Origin: an uncultured Collinsella sp.
GTDB lineage: Bacteria; Actinomycetota; Coriobacteriia; Coriobacteriales; Coriobacteriaceae
Assembly (NCBI GenBank): GCA_900541145.1
Contig: UQIH01000006.1
Coordinates: 1-64,000 of the forward strand
DNA length: 64,000 nt
Direction of reading: 5' to 3'
The notes beneath the pieces are model-generated. The model had not been told where the DNA came from. It worked only from the letters and a program-made list of their open reading frames with translations, and searched no databases. The translations under genes were made by a program, and so were the position numbers. Every line of letters starts with the position of its first letter. The first letter of the stretch is position 1. Below are positions 6,576-15,543 of this stretch, piece by piece.

Positions 6576-8651
6576 CTAACGCAGGTACGCCTTCGCGTTG
6601 CCCAAGCTGTAGGCAATCGTTGAGCCGTTGTGCAGCAGTGACGACGTCTGCGGAGTGATCATGCCGGTAATGCCCAGCGCCAGGAGCGCCGAGTTGGTGA
6701 GCATCACCTTGGAATACGAACTCGTCAGACGGTCGATAAGCCCCTGGCTCATGCGGCGCAGGCGCACGATCGCGGCCAGATCCGTATCGGTCAGGATGAT
6801 ATCGGCGACCTCCTTGGCGATGTCGCTTCCGCCACCCATGGCCAGACCCACATCGGCCAGGCCCAGCGCCGGTGAGTCGTTGACGCCGTCGCCCACCATG
6901 GCGACGTGACGGCCCTCGCGCTTGATTTGCTCCACGTAGGCGTACTTGTCCTCGGGCAGCAGCTCGGCCTTAAACTCGTCGACACCCGCCTCGCGCGCAA
7001 TGCGCTCGGCCGTGCGTTCGGAGTCGCCCGTGAGCATAACGACATGCTTGACGCCCAGCGCATGCAGGTCGGCGATAGCCTCGCGGACCCCGGGCTTGAG
7101 CGGATCCTCGATGCCGAGCACGCCCACGACCGTGCCGTCGACTGCCAGGTACAGCGGCGACAAGCCCTGCATCTGGGACTCGATGCGCTCCTTGATGTCG
7201 GATTCGAGCTGTGCGCCCTCGTCCTCAAACACAAAATGCGCCGAACCGATGATGGCGCGACGTCCTTCGATGGACGAAGCGATGCCGTGCGCCACGATGT
7301 ACTCGACGGCAGCATGTCGCTCGCGGTGCTCGAGCCTGCGCTCGCGTGCCGCATTGACCACGGCGCGTGCCACCGGATGCGGAAAATGCTCCTCCAAGCA
7401 GGCGGAAAGGCGCAGGATCTCGTCCTCGCTCCAGCCATCGGTGGTGAGTACGCAGGCAAGACGCGGCTGTGCCTCGGTGAGCGTGCCGGTCTTATCAAAC
7501 ACAATGGTGTCGGCCTTGGCAAACGACTCAAAGTACTTCGCGCCCTTGACCATGACGCCCATCTTGGCGGCATCGCTCATAGCGGTCATGACGGCAACGG
7601 AACCCGTGAGCTTGAGTGCGCACGAGTAGTCGACCATCAGCGCCGCCGAGGTCTTGATGAGGCTGCGCGTGGTGAGCGCGACCAGACCCGCAAGCAGGAA
7701 GTTCCACGGGACGATCTTGTTGGCGAGGTCCTCCATGTGCGACTGACCCTCGGACTTGAGCGAGTCGGCCGTCTGCACGAGCGAGACGATCGAGCGGAGC
7801 TTGGTCTGAGCCGTATTGGCGCGCACACGCACCAAGATGCTGCCGTCTTCCACGACAGTGCCGGCGAACACGTCGTCGCCTGCGCTGCGCTCGACGGCAA
7901 GCGGCTCGCCGGTCAGGGTCGCCTGGTTGACCATGGCGCTTCCCTGCTCGACCACGCCGTCGATGCAGATGGACATGCCGGTGCGAACGGCGACCAAGTC
8001 GCCGGGCTCAAGCTCGGTGGCGGCAACGCTTACCTCGGTGTCGCCGACGACCTTTTGCGCCTTGTCGGGCACATCAAGCAGCGAGTTGATGAGCTCGTTT
8101 TCGCTCATGGCGCGCGTGTAGTCCTCGAGCAGCTCGCCCACGTTGAGCAGGAACATCGTCTGGCCCGCGGTATCGACATCACGTTTGACAAACGAGATAC
8201 CGATGGCCGAAGCGTCGAGCACGGGAACGGTCAGGCGCGGCTGCGAGAGCTCGTGGAGAGCGGCGCGCAAAAAGGTCATGTAACCGGCCACGACAAAGAT
8301 GGCACGCAGCGGCGTAGGCAGGAACCAGCGGCGCGCATAGTGCGCGCCGACAAGCGTGGCAAGATCCATGACGAGTTTGTGCCTACGTGGCTCAAGCTGC
8401 ATCACGTAACCCGACTTGGCATCGGCGATGGCTTGAGCATCGAGTGCGCCCAAGGCGTCGAGCACGCTCGCACGACACTGCTCGTCATATTCGAGCGCCA
8501 TCTGGCCAATACGGCCATATACGCGCACTTTGCGCACGCCGTCGATTTCGCCGCCAAGCTTAAGAAGTGCATCGAGATCGCTCTCTGGCACAGGACCCGC
8601 CAATTGAAGACGGGTCCTGCCGGGGATCTCGCTAATAATCGAGAATCTCAT
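6576..8651 (-). CDS. Heavy-metal P1B-type ATPase (CtpC-like)
   Basis: This is a 691-residue P-type ATPase. Residues 1-75 form a degenerate heavy-metal-associated-like domain (EIPGRTRLQL, VRKVRVYGRIGQ) without CxxC. The actuator motif is TGEP and the phosphorylation motif DKTGTLT; the hinge GDGVNDSPALGLADVG follows. The membrane metal-site motif reads DYSCALKL, so the CPC Cys-Pro pair of copper and zinc pumps is absent. Overall layout, including FLLNVGELLEDYT, recalls mycobacterial CtpC, a Mn/Zn-type exporter, but the substrate is uncertain. The gene is preceded at 18 bp by a small PacL/DUF1490-like gene, probably in one operon. Confidence 0.88.
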   Translation of the reverse strand: MRFSIISEIPGRTRLQLAGPVPESDLDALLKLGGEIDGVRKVRVYGRIGQMALEYDEQCRASVLDALGALDAQAIADAKSGYVMQLEPRRHKLVMDLATLVGAHYARRWFLPTPLRAIFVVAGYMTFLRAALHELSQPRLTVPVLDASAIGISFVKRDVDTAGQTMFLLNVGELLEDYTRAMSENELINSLLDVPDKAQKVVGDTEVSVAATELEPGDLVAVRTGMSICIDGVVEQGSAMVNQATLTGEPLAVERSAGDDVFAGTVVEDGSILVRVRANTAQTKLRSIVSLVQTADSLKSEGQSHMEDLANKIVPWNFLLAGLVALTTRSLIKTSAALMVDYSCALKLTGSVAVMTAMSDAAKMGVMVKGAKYFESFAKADTIVFDKTGTLTEAQPRLACVLTTDGWSEDEILRLSACLEEHFPHPVARAVVNAARERRLEHRERHAAVEYIVAHGIASSIEGRRAIIGSAHFVFEDEGAQLESDIKERIESQMQGLSPLYLAVDGTVVGVLGIEDPLKPGVREAIADLHALGVKHVVMLTGDSERTAERIAREAGVDEFKAELLPEDKYAYVEQIKREGRHVAMVGDGVNDSPALGLADVGLAMGGGSDIAKEVADIILTDTDLAAIVRLRRMSQGLIDRLTSSYSKVMLTNSALLALGITGMITPQTSSLLHNGSTIAYSLGNAKAYLR

Positions 8652-8669
8652 AGTTTGTGCCTGGGAGCG

Positions 8670-8915
8670 TTACTCGGCTGCCTCATCAGCAGCGGCCTCG
8701 CTCTGGGTGATGTAGGCAGCCTCGGCAACCATGTCATCGACATTGGCCTTGGCCTGCTCGACCATGTCTTGGTAGCAGTTCTTGACGCGCATACCGCACG
8801 CGATGCCCTGCACGCAGGCATTCTTTACCGGAGCGCTGGTGAGCAGCTTGACGCCGGCCGTACCAAGCAGAAAACCGCCACCGACAAGCAGGGTGTTAAA
8901 CGTCGACTTCTTCAT
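8670..8915 (-). CDS. PacL/DUF1490-like small partner of the P-type ATPase
   Basis: The 81-residue product starts at ATG 8915 behind AAAAGGAGAAG. Residues 8-30 form one hydrophobic segment (LLVGGGFLLGTAGVKLLTS). An amphipathic helix follows (VKNACVQGIACGMRVKNC, KANVDDMVAEAAY) and an acidic end (EAAADEAAE). Mycobacterial ctpC, ctpG and ctpV operons begin with a similar one-span protein (DUF1490, named PacL) that stabilises the pump and organises metal efflux; layout and gene order match. The C-terminal Asp/His metal motif of PacL1 is absent, but three Cys are present (residues 34, 40, 47). The family call is by architecture, not by search; DUF6110 is another possible label. Confidence 0.68.
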   Translation of the reverse strand: MKKSTFNTLLVGGGFLLGTAGVKLLTSAPVKNACVQGIACGMRVKNCYQDMVEQAKANVDDMVAEAAYITQSEAAADEAAE

Positions 8916-9026
8916 GTTGCTTCTCCTTTTGCCGCACAAGCGCGGCATGGTGCCTTAGCACCCGAGTTCATTAGTTTGCTCGAGCACGCTTTTGAGAACA
9001 GTTTAGTATAACTATTTGGTCAACAA

Positions 9027-9044
9027 TGGCTAACTTTTTGGAAA
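9027..9044 (-). promoter_or_regulatory. Putative metalloregulator box upstream of the PacL-like/ATPase operon
   Basis: TGGCTAACTTTTTGGAAA differs by one base from TGGTTAACTTTTTGGAAA at 59204-59221 upstream of the feo genes. Both have the same orientation relative to their genes and about the same distance from the start (about 90-130 bp). The AAGTTA(A/G)CC core resembles half of a DtxR-type site. A shared metal-responsive regulator is inferred. Confidence 0.45.
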
Positions 9045-9131
9045 CTATGCGGTCCAGACCGCCCGGTACTCGGCGGTTCACCCGCCACGACGCAAATCCG
9101 CACCCCCACGGGTATCCGCCCCCGCCCTTGC

Positions 9132-9321
9132 GAATCAAAGGTGAATACTTTTCCGCGAAGTGAACGAGTGAAATCGGACCCCCGAAGCATCCGCATTTTT
9201 CAGCAGCAAAACCGCAGGAAATACTCGACAAAACCGCAGGAAACCATCTCCTAAAAGTGTCGATGCTCCGAGGGTCCAAATAAGGTCGTTCACTTCGCGG
9301 AAAAGTATTCACCTTCGATTT
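9132..9321. repeat. Long inverted-repeat intergenic element
   Basis: A perfect 30-bp arm at 9138-9167 is repeated in inverse at 9286-9315. The symmetry continues imperfectly inward (CGGACCCCCGAAGCATC at about 9175-9191 against GATGCTCCGAGGGTCC at 9262-9277). The centre holds two direct copies of AAAACCGCAGGAAA. The open frame across it on the minus strand has no coding character. The element looks like a MITE or a long structured RNA. Confidence 0.75.
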
Positions 9322-9334
9322 CCACCATCCCCAT

Positions 9335-9388
9335 AATGTGACAAAGGGACTGTCCCTTTGTCACATTAGGGACAGTCCCTTTGCCACG
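9335..9388. repeat. GACAAAGGGAC palindromic repeat, one and a half copies
   Basis: AATGTGACAAAGGGAC is followed immediately by its complement (9335-9367), a perfect palindrome, then another half (AGGGACAGTCCCTTTG) to 9388. The same unit occurs at 15657-15685. It sits just past the 3' end of the ABC transporter gene and could also terminate transcription. Confidence 0.75.
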
Positions 9389-9391
9389 CTC

Positions 9392-11149
9392 CTACAGCTG
9401 CCAGGCAGCCGCTTCCTTTTGCAGCGCAACCATGCGGGCGAATTCTCCACCTGCCGTCTTGAGCTGCGCCGGAGTGCCCTGCTCGGCAACCACTCCATCC
9501 TTGAGCACAACGATTTTGTCGGCATTTTCCACCGTACGCATACGGTGGGCAATAACGATAACCGTCTTACCTGCAAGCAGACGGGAGAGTGCCTGCTGTA
9601 CCACGGTCTCGTTCTCTACATCCAAGCTTGCCGTCGCCTCGTCCAACAGCACGATGGGCGCGTCTTTGAGCAGCGCGCGGGCGATAGAGATGCGCTGGCG
9701 CTCGCCGCCGGACAGCTTGGAACCGTTCTCGCCGATCATGGTGTCGTAGCCCTGCGGCATACGACTCACAAACTCGTCGCAGTTGGCGGCACGCGCGGCC
9801 GCAAGCACTTCCTCGTCGGTGGCATCACGACGACCGAGGCGGATGTTTCCCATCACCGTGTCATCAAAGAGCAGCACGTCTTGGAACACAATGGCGTAGT
9901 CGCGCAGCAGCACCTCGGGATCCACGCCCGCAACATCCACACCGCCCACGGCAACCTTGCCCGCAGTGGCATCCCAAAAGCGCGCGGCCAGGCGGCTCAC
10001 CGTAGACTTACCGGAACCCGAAGGACCGACCAGCGCCGTGACCTCGCCTTCCTTGGCGGTAAAGCTCACATCGGTAAGAACTTTCTCGCCGGCGCGTCCG
10101 TCCTCGCCCGCACCATAGCCAAATGCCACGTGATCGAACACCACATCGTGGCCCACGGGCTCAAATTTCTCGCTGCCCCGCGCCACAGGCTCTTCCATGA
10201 TGGAACGCATGCGCTTGGCAGACGACTCGGCGACAAACAGCTCGGACATTAACATTAACGCTTGGTCAAAGGGCGCATAGATACGGCTCACCATAAGCAG
10301 GAAGGCAAACATCACCAAAAAGTCGACCTGCCCGGAGGCGACCATCGCGGCACCCGTGACCAGCGTGGTGGCAATGCCCAGACGCAGGATGGCAAAGGCG
10401 GAGTTGACCAAAAGCCCGTTAACGAGCTCGCCCTTGGTGGTCTCGCGCTCCTCGGCATCGATCACGGCGTTGAGTTCCTCAAGATAATGGGCCTCCTGGT
10501 TGGTGGCGCGGATCTCGCGAACGCAGTCGAGCGTCTCTTGAATTGCCTCGGTAACCTTGACCTTCTCGGCACGCACGCGATCGAACACCGGAGTCATGGG
10601 GCCGCGTGTTAGATACAGCACGGCAAAGGCCACGGGAACGCTCCAAAACGCCGCAATCGCCAGCTGCCAGCAAAAGAACAGCGACGCCACGAACACAATG
10701 GCGCTTGCGATGATGGCACCCCAAAGCTCTCCCAGCACGTGGCTGTAGGCGTGCTCCATAGCCTGGACGTCGCCCATGATGGTCTCGGTTAAATCGGCCA
10801 GATCACGACGACCAAAAAACGACAGCGGCAGTTTGCGCAAGCGCTCGGCAATCTTCATACGCTGCTTGCCGCACTCCTCGTAGAAGATGCAGTAGGTGTA
10901 GTAATACTGCTGCCAGTTAGAGGCAAAGAGCAACACGAAAAAGACCAGGAGGCCGCCCACGATCGGCAGGGCATCCGGCAGGTCGGCGCCGGTGGCGAGA
11001 TGCTCGACAAAGCCGGCCATAACCAGGAATAAAAAGCCCATGCCGGCCATGGTAATGAGATTGGTGAGCGTGGTCCAAAAAATGCCGCGTTTTACGCCGG
11101 CGACGCCTTTATCGGATAGGAAATACTTCTTTTGGAATGAGGCGAACAT
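9392..11149 (-). CDS. ABC transporter half-transporter, permease-ATPase
   Basis: This 585-residue half-transporter has a six-helix type-1 exporter membrane domain (residues about 20-310) and an ATPase domain (about 335-575). The ATPase has Walker A GPSGSGKST, signature LSGGERQR and Walker B IVLLDEATASLD with an intact catalytic Glu. Its start codon directly follows the stop of the upstream ABC gene, so the two form a heterodimer in one operon. An AraC regulator is divergently encoded beyond the first gene. Paired half-transporters with an AraC regulator often move siderophores (YbtPQ type) or peptides and drugs; the substrate is not inferable. Confidence 0.9.
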   Translation of the reverse strand: MFASFQKKYFLSDKGVAGVKRGIFWTTLTNLITMAGMGFLFLVMAGFVEHLATGADLPDALPIVGGLLVFFVLLFASNWQQYYYTYCIFYEECGKQRMKIAERLRKLPLSFFGRRDLADLTETIMGDVQAMEHAYSHVLGELWGAIIASAIVFVASLFFCWQLAIAAFWSVPVAFAVLYLTRGPMTPVFDRVRAEKVKVTEAIQETLDCVREIRATNQEAHYLEELNAVIDAEERETTKGELVNGLLVNSAFAILRLGIATTLVTGAAMVASGQVDFLVMFAFLLMVSRIYAPFDQALMLMSELFVAESSAKRMRSIMEEPVARGSEKFEPVGHDVVFDHVAFGYGAGEDGRAGEKVLTDVSFTAKEGEVTALVGPSGSGKSTVSRLAARFWDATAGKVAVGGVDVAGVDPEVLLRDYAIVFQDVLLFDDTVMGNIRLGRRDATDEEVLAAARAANCDEFVSRMPQGYDTMIGENGSKLSGGERQRISIARALLKDAPIVLLDEATASLDVENETVVQQALSRLLAGKTVIVIAHRMRTVENADKIVVLKDGVVAEQGTPAQLKTAGGEFARMVALQKEAAAWQL

Positions 11150-12976
11150 TTAGGCCTCGCCTCCCTTCGTGACGGCGGCATCCGCGGCCGCAGCAGTGAT
11201 TTTCCAGCTCGCGGCCTGTTCGTATTCGGCCCACATCTTGGCATACAGACCCTCTTGGGACAGCAACTCGGCATGGGTACCCGACTCCTGCACGCTGCCC
11301 TGGTTGAGCACCACGATTTGGTCTGCGCCCACTACAGTCGAGAGTCGGTGCGCAATCATAATGACCGTGCGACCCGCCGCCAGCTTGCTAAAGGCGCGCT
11401 GGATGAGCGCCTCGTTCTCGGGGTCGGCAAACGCCGTGGCCTCATCGAGCACCACGATAGGCGCGTCTTTAAGGATCGCGCGGGCGAGGGCCACGCGCTG
11501 GACCTCGCCGCCCGAAAGATATGCCCCGCCGGCGCCGAGCATGGTATTGATGCCCTGTGGGAGCTTGGCCACAATGTCGTCGCACTGAGCTGCGGAGAGG
11601 GCCGCACGCACTTCGTCGTCAGTGGCCGTAGGCTTGGAGGCGCGCACGTTATCGGCAAGTGTTTGCCGGAACAGCTGGTTGGTCTGGAACACGAAGGCGA
11701 CCTGGCCCATAAGCTCGTGCGGATCCATATCGCGAACGTCCACACCGCCCACGAGCACTCGACCCGAGGAAACGTCCCAAAAACGCGGGATCAGGCTTGC
11801 GCAGGTTGACTTGCCGCCACCCGAGGGACCCACCAGGGCGAGGGTGCTACCCGCGGAAACGCTGAAACTCACATGGCTAACGGCAGGTGTTTCGGCACCC
11901 TCGTAGGTAAAACTCACGTCCTCAAATCGCACGTCGCCACCGGCAGGGTGCTTGGGTTGGGCGGGCACGGAGAGCTGCTTGGAATCCATGACGCTTCGAA
12001 TACGAGCCAGCGAATCGGCACTCATCTGAGAGGCCTCGCCCACAAACATGAGCTTGGTCATGGCCGTCGGCACCACGGCCGAAAATATCGCGTAAAACGT
12101 GAAGTTGGCCATAAAATGCGCGAAGTCCGTCTCGCCCGGCGCCAACAGCAACGCCACGGGCAGCAGGAATGTCACAAGGCCATTGAGCGCGGTAAGGTTG
12201 AGCACTTGCGGACCTCGGCAGAACGTGCCCGCATAGTTTTGCGCCATGTCGGCGTATTCGGCAATCGCATCGTGGAAGGCCTTAAAGGAGTAGACCGTCT
12301 GCTGAAACACCTTGATCACGGGGATGCCTCGTACGTATTCGGTGCCGGTCTTGTTCATCTTGACCAGTGCTCCCATGTAGGCCTTCATGAACTCGGTGCC
12401 TTTGCCGCTCATCATGGTGGCCATGGCGCCAAACGAAATGGCCACCGAGATGAGGCATGCCGCGCCCAAGCGCCAATCGAGGGCGAAAAGCAGCACGAGC
12501 AAGCCCACGACCATGGCGACGGCGCCTGCGATATCGGGCAGCATGTGTGCGAGCAAAGTCTCGGTGGAGGCGGCACATCCGTCTACAATACGGCGCAGCT
12601 CACCGGTGGCGTGCGTGTCAAAGTAGCCGAGCGGCAGCTTAAGCAGGTGCTCGCTCGTAGTCTTGCGGATATTGGACGCGCAGCGAAACGCAGACAGGTG
12701 CGTGCACATGAGCCCCACGAAATAAGCTACGATGCTTGCCAGCGCAAACCCCACGGCCCACCAGCCATACATCGCGATGTCGCAGGCTTCGCTCCAGTTG
12801 GGCGCCACGGCGATCAGATCGCGCGCGACAAGCCAAATGCACACGTACGGACCAAAGCTCAGCAGCTGCGAGAGCGCCGAGAGCGCCATGCCCAAATACG
12901 TTAGGAATTTGCGGTCACCGGCATACGCAAGCAACTCGCCGATGCCTCCACCTTCCCTTTTTGATTCCTTTGCCAT
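11150..12976 (-). CDS. ABC transporter half-transporter, permease-ATPase
   Basis: The start is ATG 12976 (MAKESKREGGG) behind AAAGGAA; the longer open frame lacks a ribosome-binding site. The 608-residue product has an exporter-type membrane domain (about 20-330) and an ATPase domain (about 360-590). The ATPase has Walker A GPSGGGKST, signature LSGGEVQR and Walker B IVVLDEATAFAD, with the catalytic Glu present. It is the first gene of a two-gene operon with the 9392-11149 gene; stop and start codons are adjacent. Both ATPase sites look competent. Confidence 0.9.
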   Translation of the reverse strand: MAKESKREGGGIGELLAYAGDRKFLTYLGMALSALSQLLSFGPYVCIWLVARDLIAVAPNWSEACDIAMYGWWAVGFALASIVAYFVGLMCTHLSAFRCASNIRKTTSEHLLKLPLGYFDTHATGELRRIVDGCAASTETLLAHMLPDIAGAVAMVVGLLVLLFALDWRLGAACLISVAISFGAMATMMSGKGTEFMKAYMGALVKMNKTGTEYVRGIPVIKVFQQTVYSFKAFHDAIAEYADMAQNYAGTFCRGPQVLNLTALNGLVTFLLPVALLLAPGETDFAHFMANFTFYAIFSAVVPTAMTKLMFVGEASQMSADSLARIRSVMDSKQLSVPAQPKHPAGGDVRFEDVSFTYEGAETPAVSHVSFSVSAGSTLALVGPSGGGKSTCASLIPRFWDVSSGRVLVGGVDVRDMDPHELMGQVAFVFQTNQLFRQTLADNVRASKPTATDDEVRAALSAAQCDDIVAKLPQGINTMLGAGGAYLSGGEVQRVALARAILKDAPIVVLDEATAFADPENEALIQRAFSKLAAGRTVIMIAHRLSTVVGADQIVVLNQGSVQESGTHAELLSQEGLYAKMWAEYEQAASWKITAAAADAAVTKGGEA

Positions 12977-13061
12977 GAGATTCCTTTCTAACGGCTTGAG
13001 AGTTAACCGTAATGAACTTATCATTGATGTGTTAGCCATGGCTCACAATCAAGCCAGGCGT

Positions 13062-13097
13062 GGACGTTTCTGCAAAGGAAAGGGACGCTTTTGCAAA
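13062..13097 (+). promoter_or_regulatory. Direct repeats, probable AraC-family operator
   Basis: GGACGTTTCTGCAAA (13062-13076) and GGACGCTTTTGCAAA (13083-13097) are near-identical direct repeats exactly 21 bp apart, two helical turns. This is the spacing AraC-family proteins use to bind two half-sites on one DNA face. The site covers the start of the AraC gene and lies about 90 bp from the divergent ABC operon start. Confidence 0.55.
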
Positions 13098-14095
13098 TAC
13101 AGCGGGCAGCGACCGACATAACCGAGCTCTACGCACCGCAATTTGAGCAGTTTGGCCTGGAGCTTACCGGCAAGGGCGCCGTCTTTACCGGCGAGGTGGC
13201 AAACGACCGGGCGCACGGCCGCGCATGGATCATGCCTCTCTCCCCTGCCTGCATCGTCATGGAGCATTCCATCACCCCGACGCACGATATGTACCTGGCC
13301 GAATATACACCCGAGCCATATGCCTGCGTGAGCGAGGTCAGCGCGCCCACACTTACATGCATGCCCGAGGCTGGCATAACGCCCGCGAACCTCAAACCAT
13401 TGCATGGACCGTGGCCAAACAATGCCGTTTGCAGCTTTATCCAAGATAACTGTGGCGAGGAATTAAGCCCGCTGTTTGCGGGGGAGCTCTATCACTCGCG
13501 CTCGGTGCTCTTTTTGCCTGGATATTTTGACGAACTGGAGCACCGCTATCCCACCGAGTTCGCGGGAATCTTTGAGGCTTTTGCCGAGCCATGGCACGAG
13601 GAAGCGACGTCTGCCATCTGCCACACGCTGCGCCGGATTAACGAGGACCGCGCTCACACCGTAGGCGGACACGTCTATATGCAGGGCATCGTGGAGACCA
13701 TGGTCGCGGAGCTCGCCTGTTCGCGCGCGGCCCACAAGCAGACGCGGCAGGCGGCAGACACACGCGTCAGCATAACCATTGCCGAAGAAGCAACGGCAAT
13801 GATTGAGCGCGCGCTCGACAAAGGCAGACGTGTGGGTATCAACGAGGTGGCCGAGAGGCTCTACACAAGCCGCTCCAAACTATGCGCCACCTTTAAGGCC
13901 CAAACTGGCGAGTCCCTGGGCACCTACATTCGCAGACGCCGTATGGAGCGAGCACAGGACCTTTTGGCCGATAGCGGGCTCACGATAGCGCAGGTAGCAG
14001 AGCGGCTCGACTACCCTCAGCAAGCCGCCTTCGCCCAAGCCTTCAAACAATACACCGGCACCACCCCCACCGCTTGGCGAAGCAAGCATCGCTAA
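13091..14095 (+). CDS. AraC-family transcriptional regulator
   Basis: The start is TTG 13091, seven bases after AAAGGAAAGG. The 334-residue protein has an N-terminal effector-binding region (about 1-220) without a recognisable cupin signature. The C-terminal pair of helix-turn-helix motifs is clear: VGINEVAERLYTSRSKLCATFKAQTG at about 255-280 and LTIAQVAERLDYPQQAAFAQAFKQYTGTTPTAWR at about 300-330 (each read in two helices). It diverges from the ABC half-transporter operon and probably controls it and itself through the 21-bp-spaced direct repeats that overlap its own start. Confidence 0.9.
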   Translation: MQIQRAATDITELYAPQFEQFGLELTGKGAVFTGEVANDRAHGRAWIMPLSPACIVMEHSITPTHDMYLAEYTPEPYACVSEVSAPTLTCMPEAGITPANLKPLHGPWPNNAVCSFIQDNCGEELSPLFAGELYHSRSVLFLPGYFDELEHRYPTEFAGIFEAFAEPWHEEATSAICHTLRRINEDRAHTVGGHVYMQGIVETMVAELACSRAAHKQTRQAADTRVSITIAEEATAMIERALDKGRRVGINEVAERLYTSRSKLCATFKAQTGESLGTYIRRRRMERAQDLLADSGLTIAQVAERLDYPQQAAFAQAFKQYTGTTPTAWRSKHR

Positions 14096-14159
14096 GGCCC
14101 AAGCTCCCTGGCCGTAACGGAGCGATTAATTAGCCACCGCCCGTCAGCTCACCCAGGAT

Positions 14160-15524
14160 CTAAACGTCAAGATGCGCACAATCAAGCGCCTTTTTGATAA
14201 GAGGGACAGATCGATCAGCCAAATACAACGGAATGTTGAGCACCCCGTCGTCGAGCTTTAGGTTCTTAAGTGAGTAGCGGACCCTCAATGGAGTCGTCTC
14301 CGCATGCTTGTCGGCATAGTACTTAAGGCTCTTGGAGTGAACGACCTCTCCCGATTTGACCTCGACGGGAACGATTTCGTTTCCGACTTGAATCAAAAAA
14401 TCGACTTCGTGCTTCGGCTTCTCGTTTGTCCAGTAACGCGGAGCAGCATCTAACTGTGAAAGTAATGCCTGAAGCACATAGTTCTCGGCGAACGAACCTT
14501 TGAACTCCGAAAATAGCGCATCCGAGATGGCAAAAGCGGACGCATCCAGCCTTGCCATGCGGCGCAGCAAGCCGACATCAAGACAGTAGACTTTAAATGC
14601 CTTGAGGTCATCGTACGCAGAGAGCGGCACACCACCGGCAGCATTAAGGCGAACCGCCGTGATGAGCCCAGCATCGGCAAGCCATTCCAGAGCATCCTCG
14701 TATTCTCGAGCACGAGCCCCCTCGCGCACCGCACCCCAAACGAACTTTTTGTTCTCGCGCGCCAACTGAGCTGGAATCGAGTTCCATATTTGCGAAAGCT
14801 TGGCGAACTGCGCACGGCCACCATGCTTGGCAAAATCGCGCTCGTAGGAATCCAAGAGATCAGACAACACCTTATCGACCTGAACGATATCGCCCGTCTC
14901 CACCCACCGGCCAAGAGCCTCTGGCATGCCGCCGCATGCAAAATAACGACGAAGATGCTCGACGAGACGGACATGGAAGAAATCGGGCACTGTTTCGATC
15001 TGATCCAGGCCGCCAAGGTATTCGTCGTAGTTTGCAGCGCCCTCGGCTTTCAGAAACTCGGAAAAGCTCATGGGGCGCATCTCCATGAACTCGACCTTTC
15101 CCACCGGAAAAGCGCTGGTCTCACGGGACAAGCGAACGCCCAACAAAGACCCTGCGCATGCGACGTGATACTCGGGGGCCTCGTCACAGAAGTATTTAAG
15201 GGCGCCGACTGCAGAAGGACAATCCTGGATCTCATCAATAATAAGCAGCGTTTTGCCGGGATCGATAGGCTGTCCAAGTGCCAGGGAAAGATTTGAGATG
15301 ATCCGTCGAGGATCGCGCGTACCTTCGAAAAACTGAGCGTACTCGCTCTGTACCCCAGGTGACGGCTCCTCGAGCGTCAGATACACAAAATTGATGTACG
15401 AGGTTCGGCCGAACTCCTTAAGCGCCCACGTCTTTCCAACCTGGCGCGCCCCCTTAAGGATAAGCGGCTTACGATATTCTGACGCTTTCCAAGCGTTAAG
15501 CTTGGCAATGATATCTCGCTGCAT
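14160..15524 (-). CDS. AAA ATPase with DUF4143 domain
   Basis: This 454-residue member of the ATPase (AAA_14) plus DUF4143 family has Walker A GARQVGKT at about 25-32 and Walker B LLIIDEIQD at about 93-101. A winged-helix-like middle follows, and a C-terminal domain contains HEVDFLIQ ... VPVEVKSG (about 370-395), a PD-(D/E)xK nuclease-like core. The family is widespread in anaerobes, often in several copies, and its role is unsettled. Immediately upstream is a 75-bp near-perfect palindrome that probably carries its promoter. Confidence 0.88.
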   Translation of the reverse strand: MQRDIIAKLNAWKASEYRKPLILKGARQVGKTWALKEFGRTSYINFVYLTLEEPSPGVQSEYAQFFEGTRDPRRIISNLSLALGQPIDPGKTLLIIDEIQDCPSAVGALKYFCDEAPEYHVACAGSLLGVRLSRETSAFPVGKVEFMEMRPMSFSEFLKAEGAANYDEYLGGLDQIETVPDFFHVRLVEHLRRYFACGGMPEALGRWVETGDIVQVDKVLSDLLDSYERDFAKHGGRAQFAKLSQIWNSIPAQLARENKKFVWGAVREGARAREYEDALEWLADAGLITAVRLNAAGGVPLSAYDDLKAFKVYCLDVGLLRRMARLDASAFAISDALFSEFKGSFAENYVLQALLSQLDAAPRYWTNEKPKHEVDFLIQVGNEIVPVEVKSGEVVHSKSLKYYADKHAETTPLRVRYSLKNLKLDDGVLNIPLYLADRSVPLIKKALDCAHLDV

Positions 15525-15543
15525 GGACGAACCTCCCGCAAAG

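Noticed and set aside
6906..9011. 701-codon open frame on the plus strand opposite the P-type ATPase
   Set aside because: It is the antisense shadow of a GC-rich gene: the minus-strand frame has clear P-type ATPase motifs, while this one has no ribosome-binding site or recognisable domain.
8971..9312. 113-codon open frame on the minus strand
   Set aside because: It runs through the long inverted repeat and the promoter region of the PacL-like gene and has no ribosome-binding site.
9335..9388. GACAAAGGGAC palindrome as a dedicated terminator of the ABC operon
   Set aside because: The same unit recurs at 15657 away from a comparable gene end, so it is treated as a dispersed repeat even if it can stop transcription.
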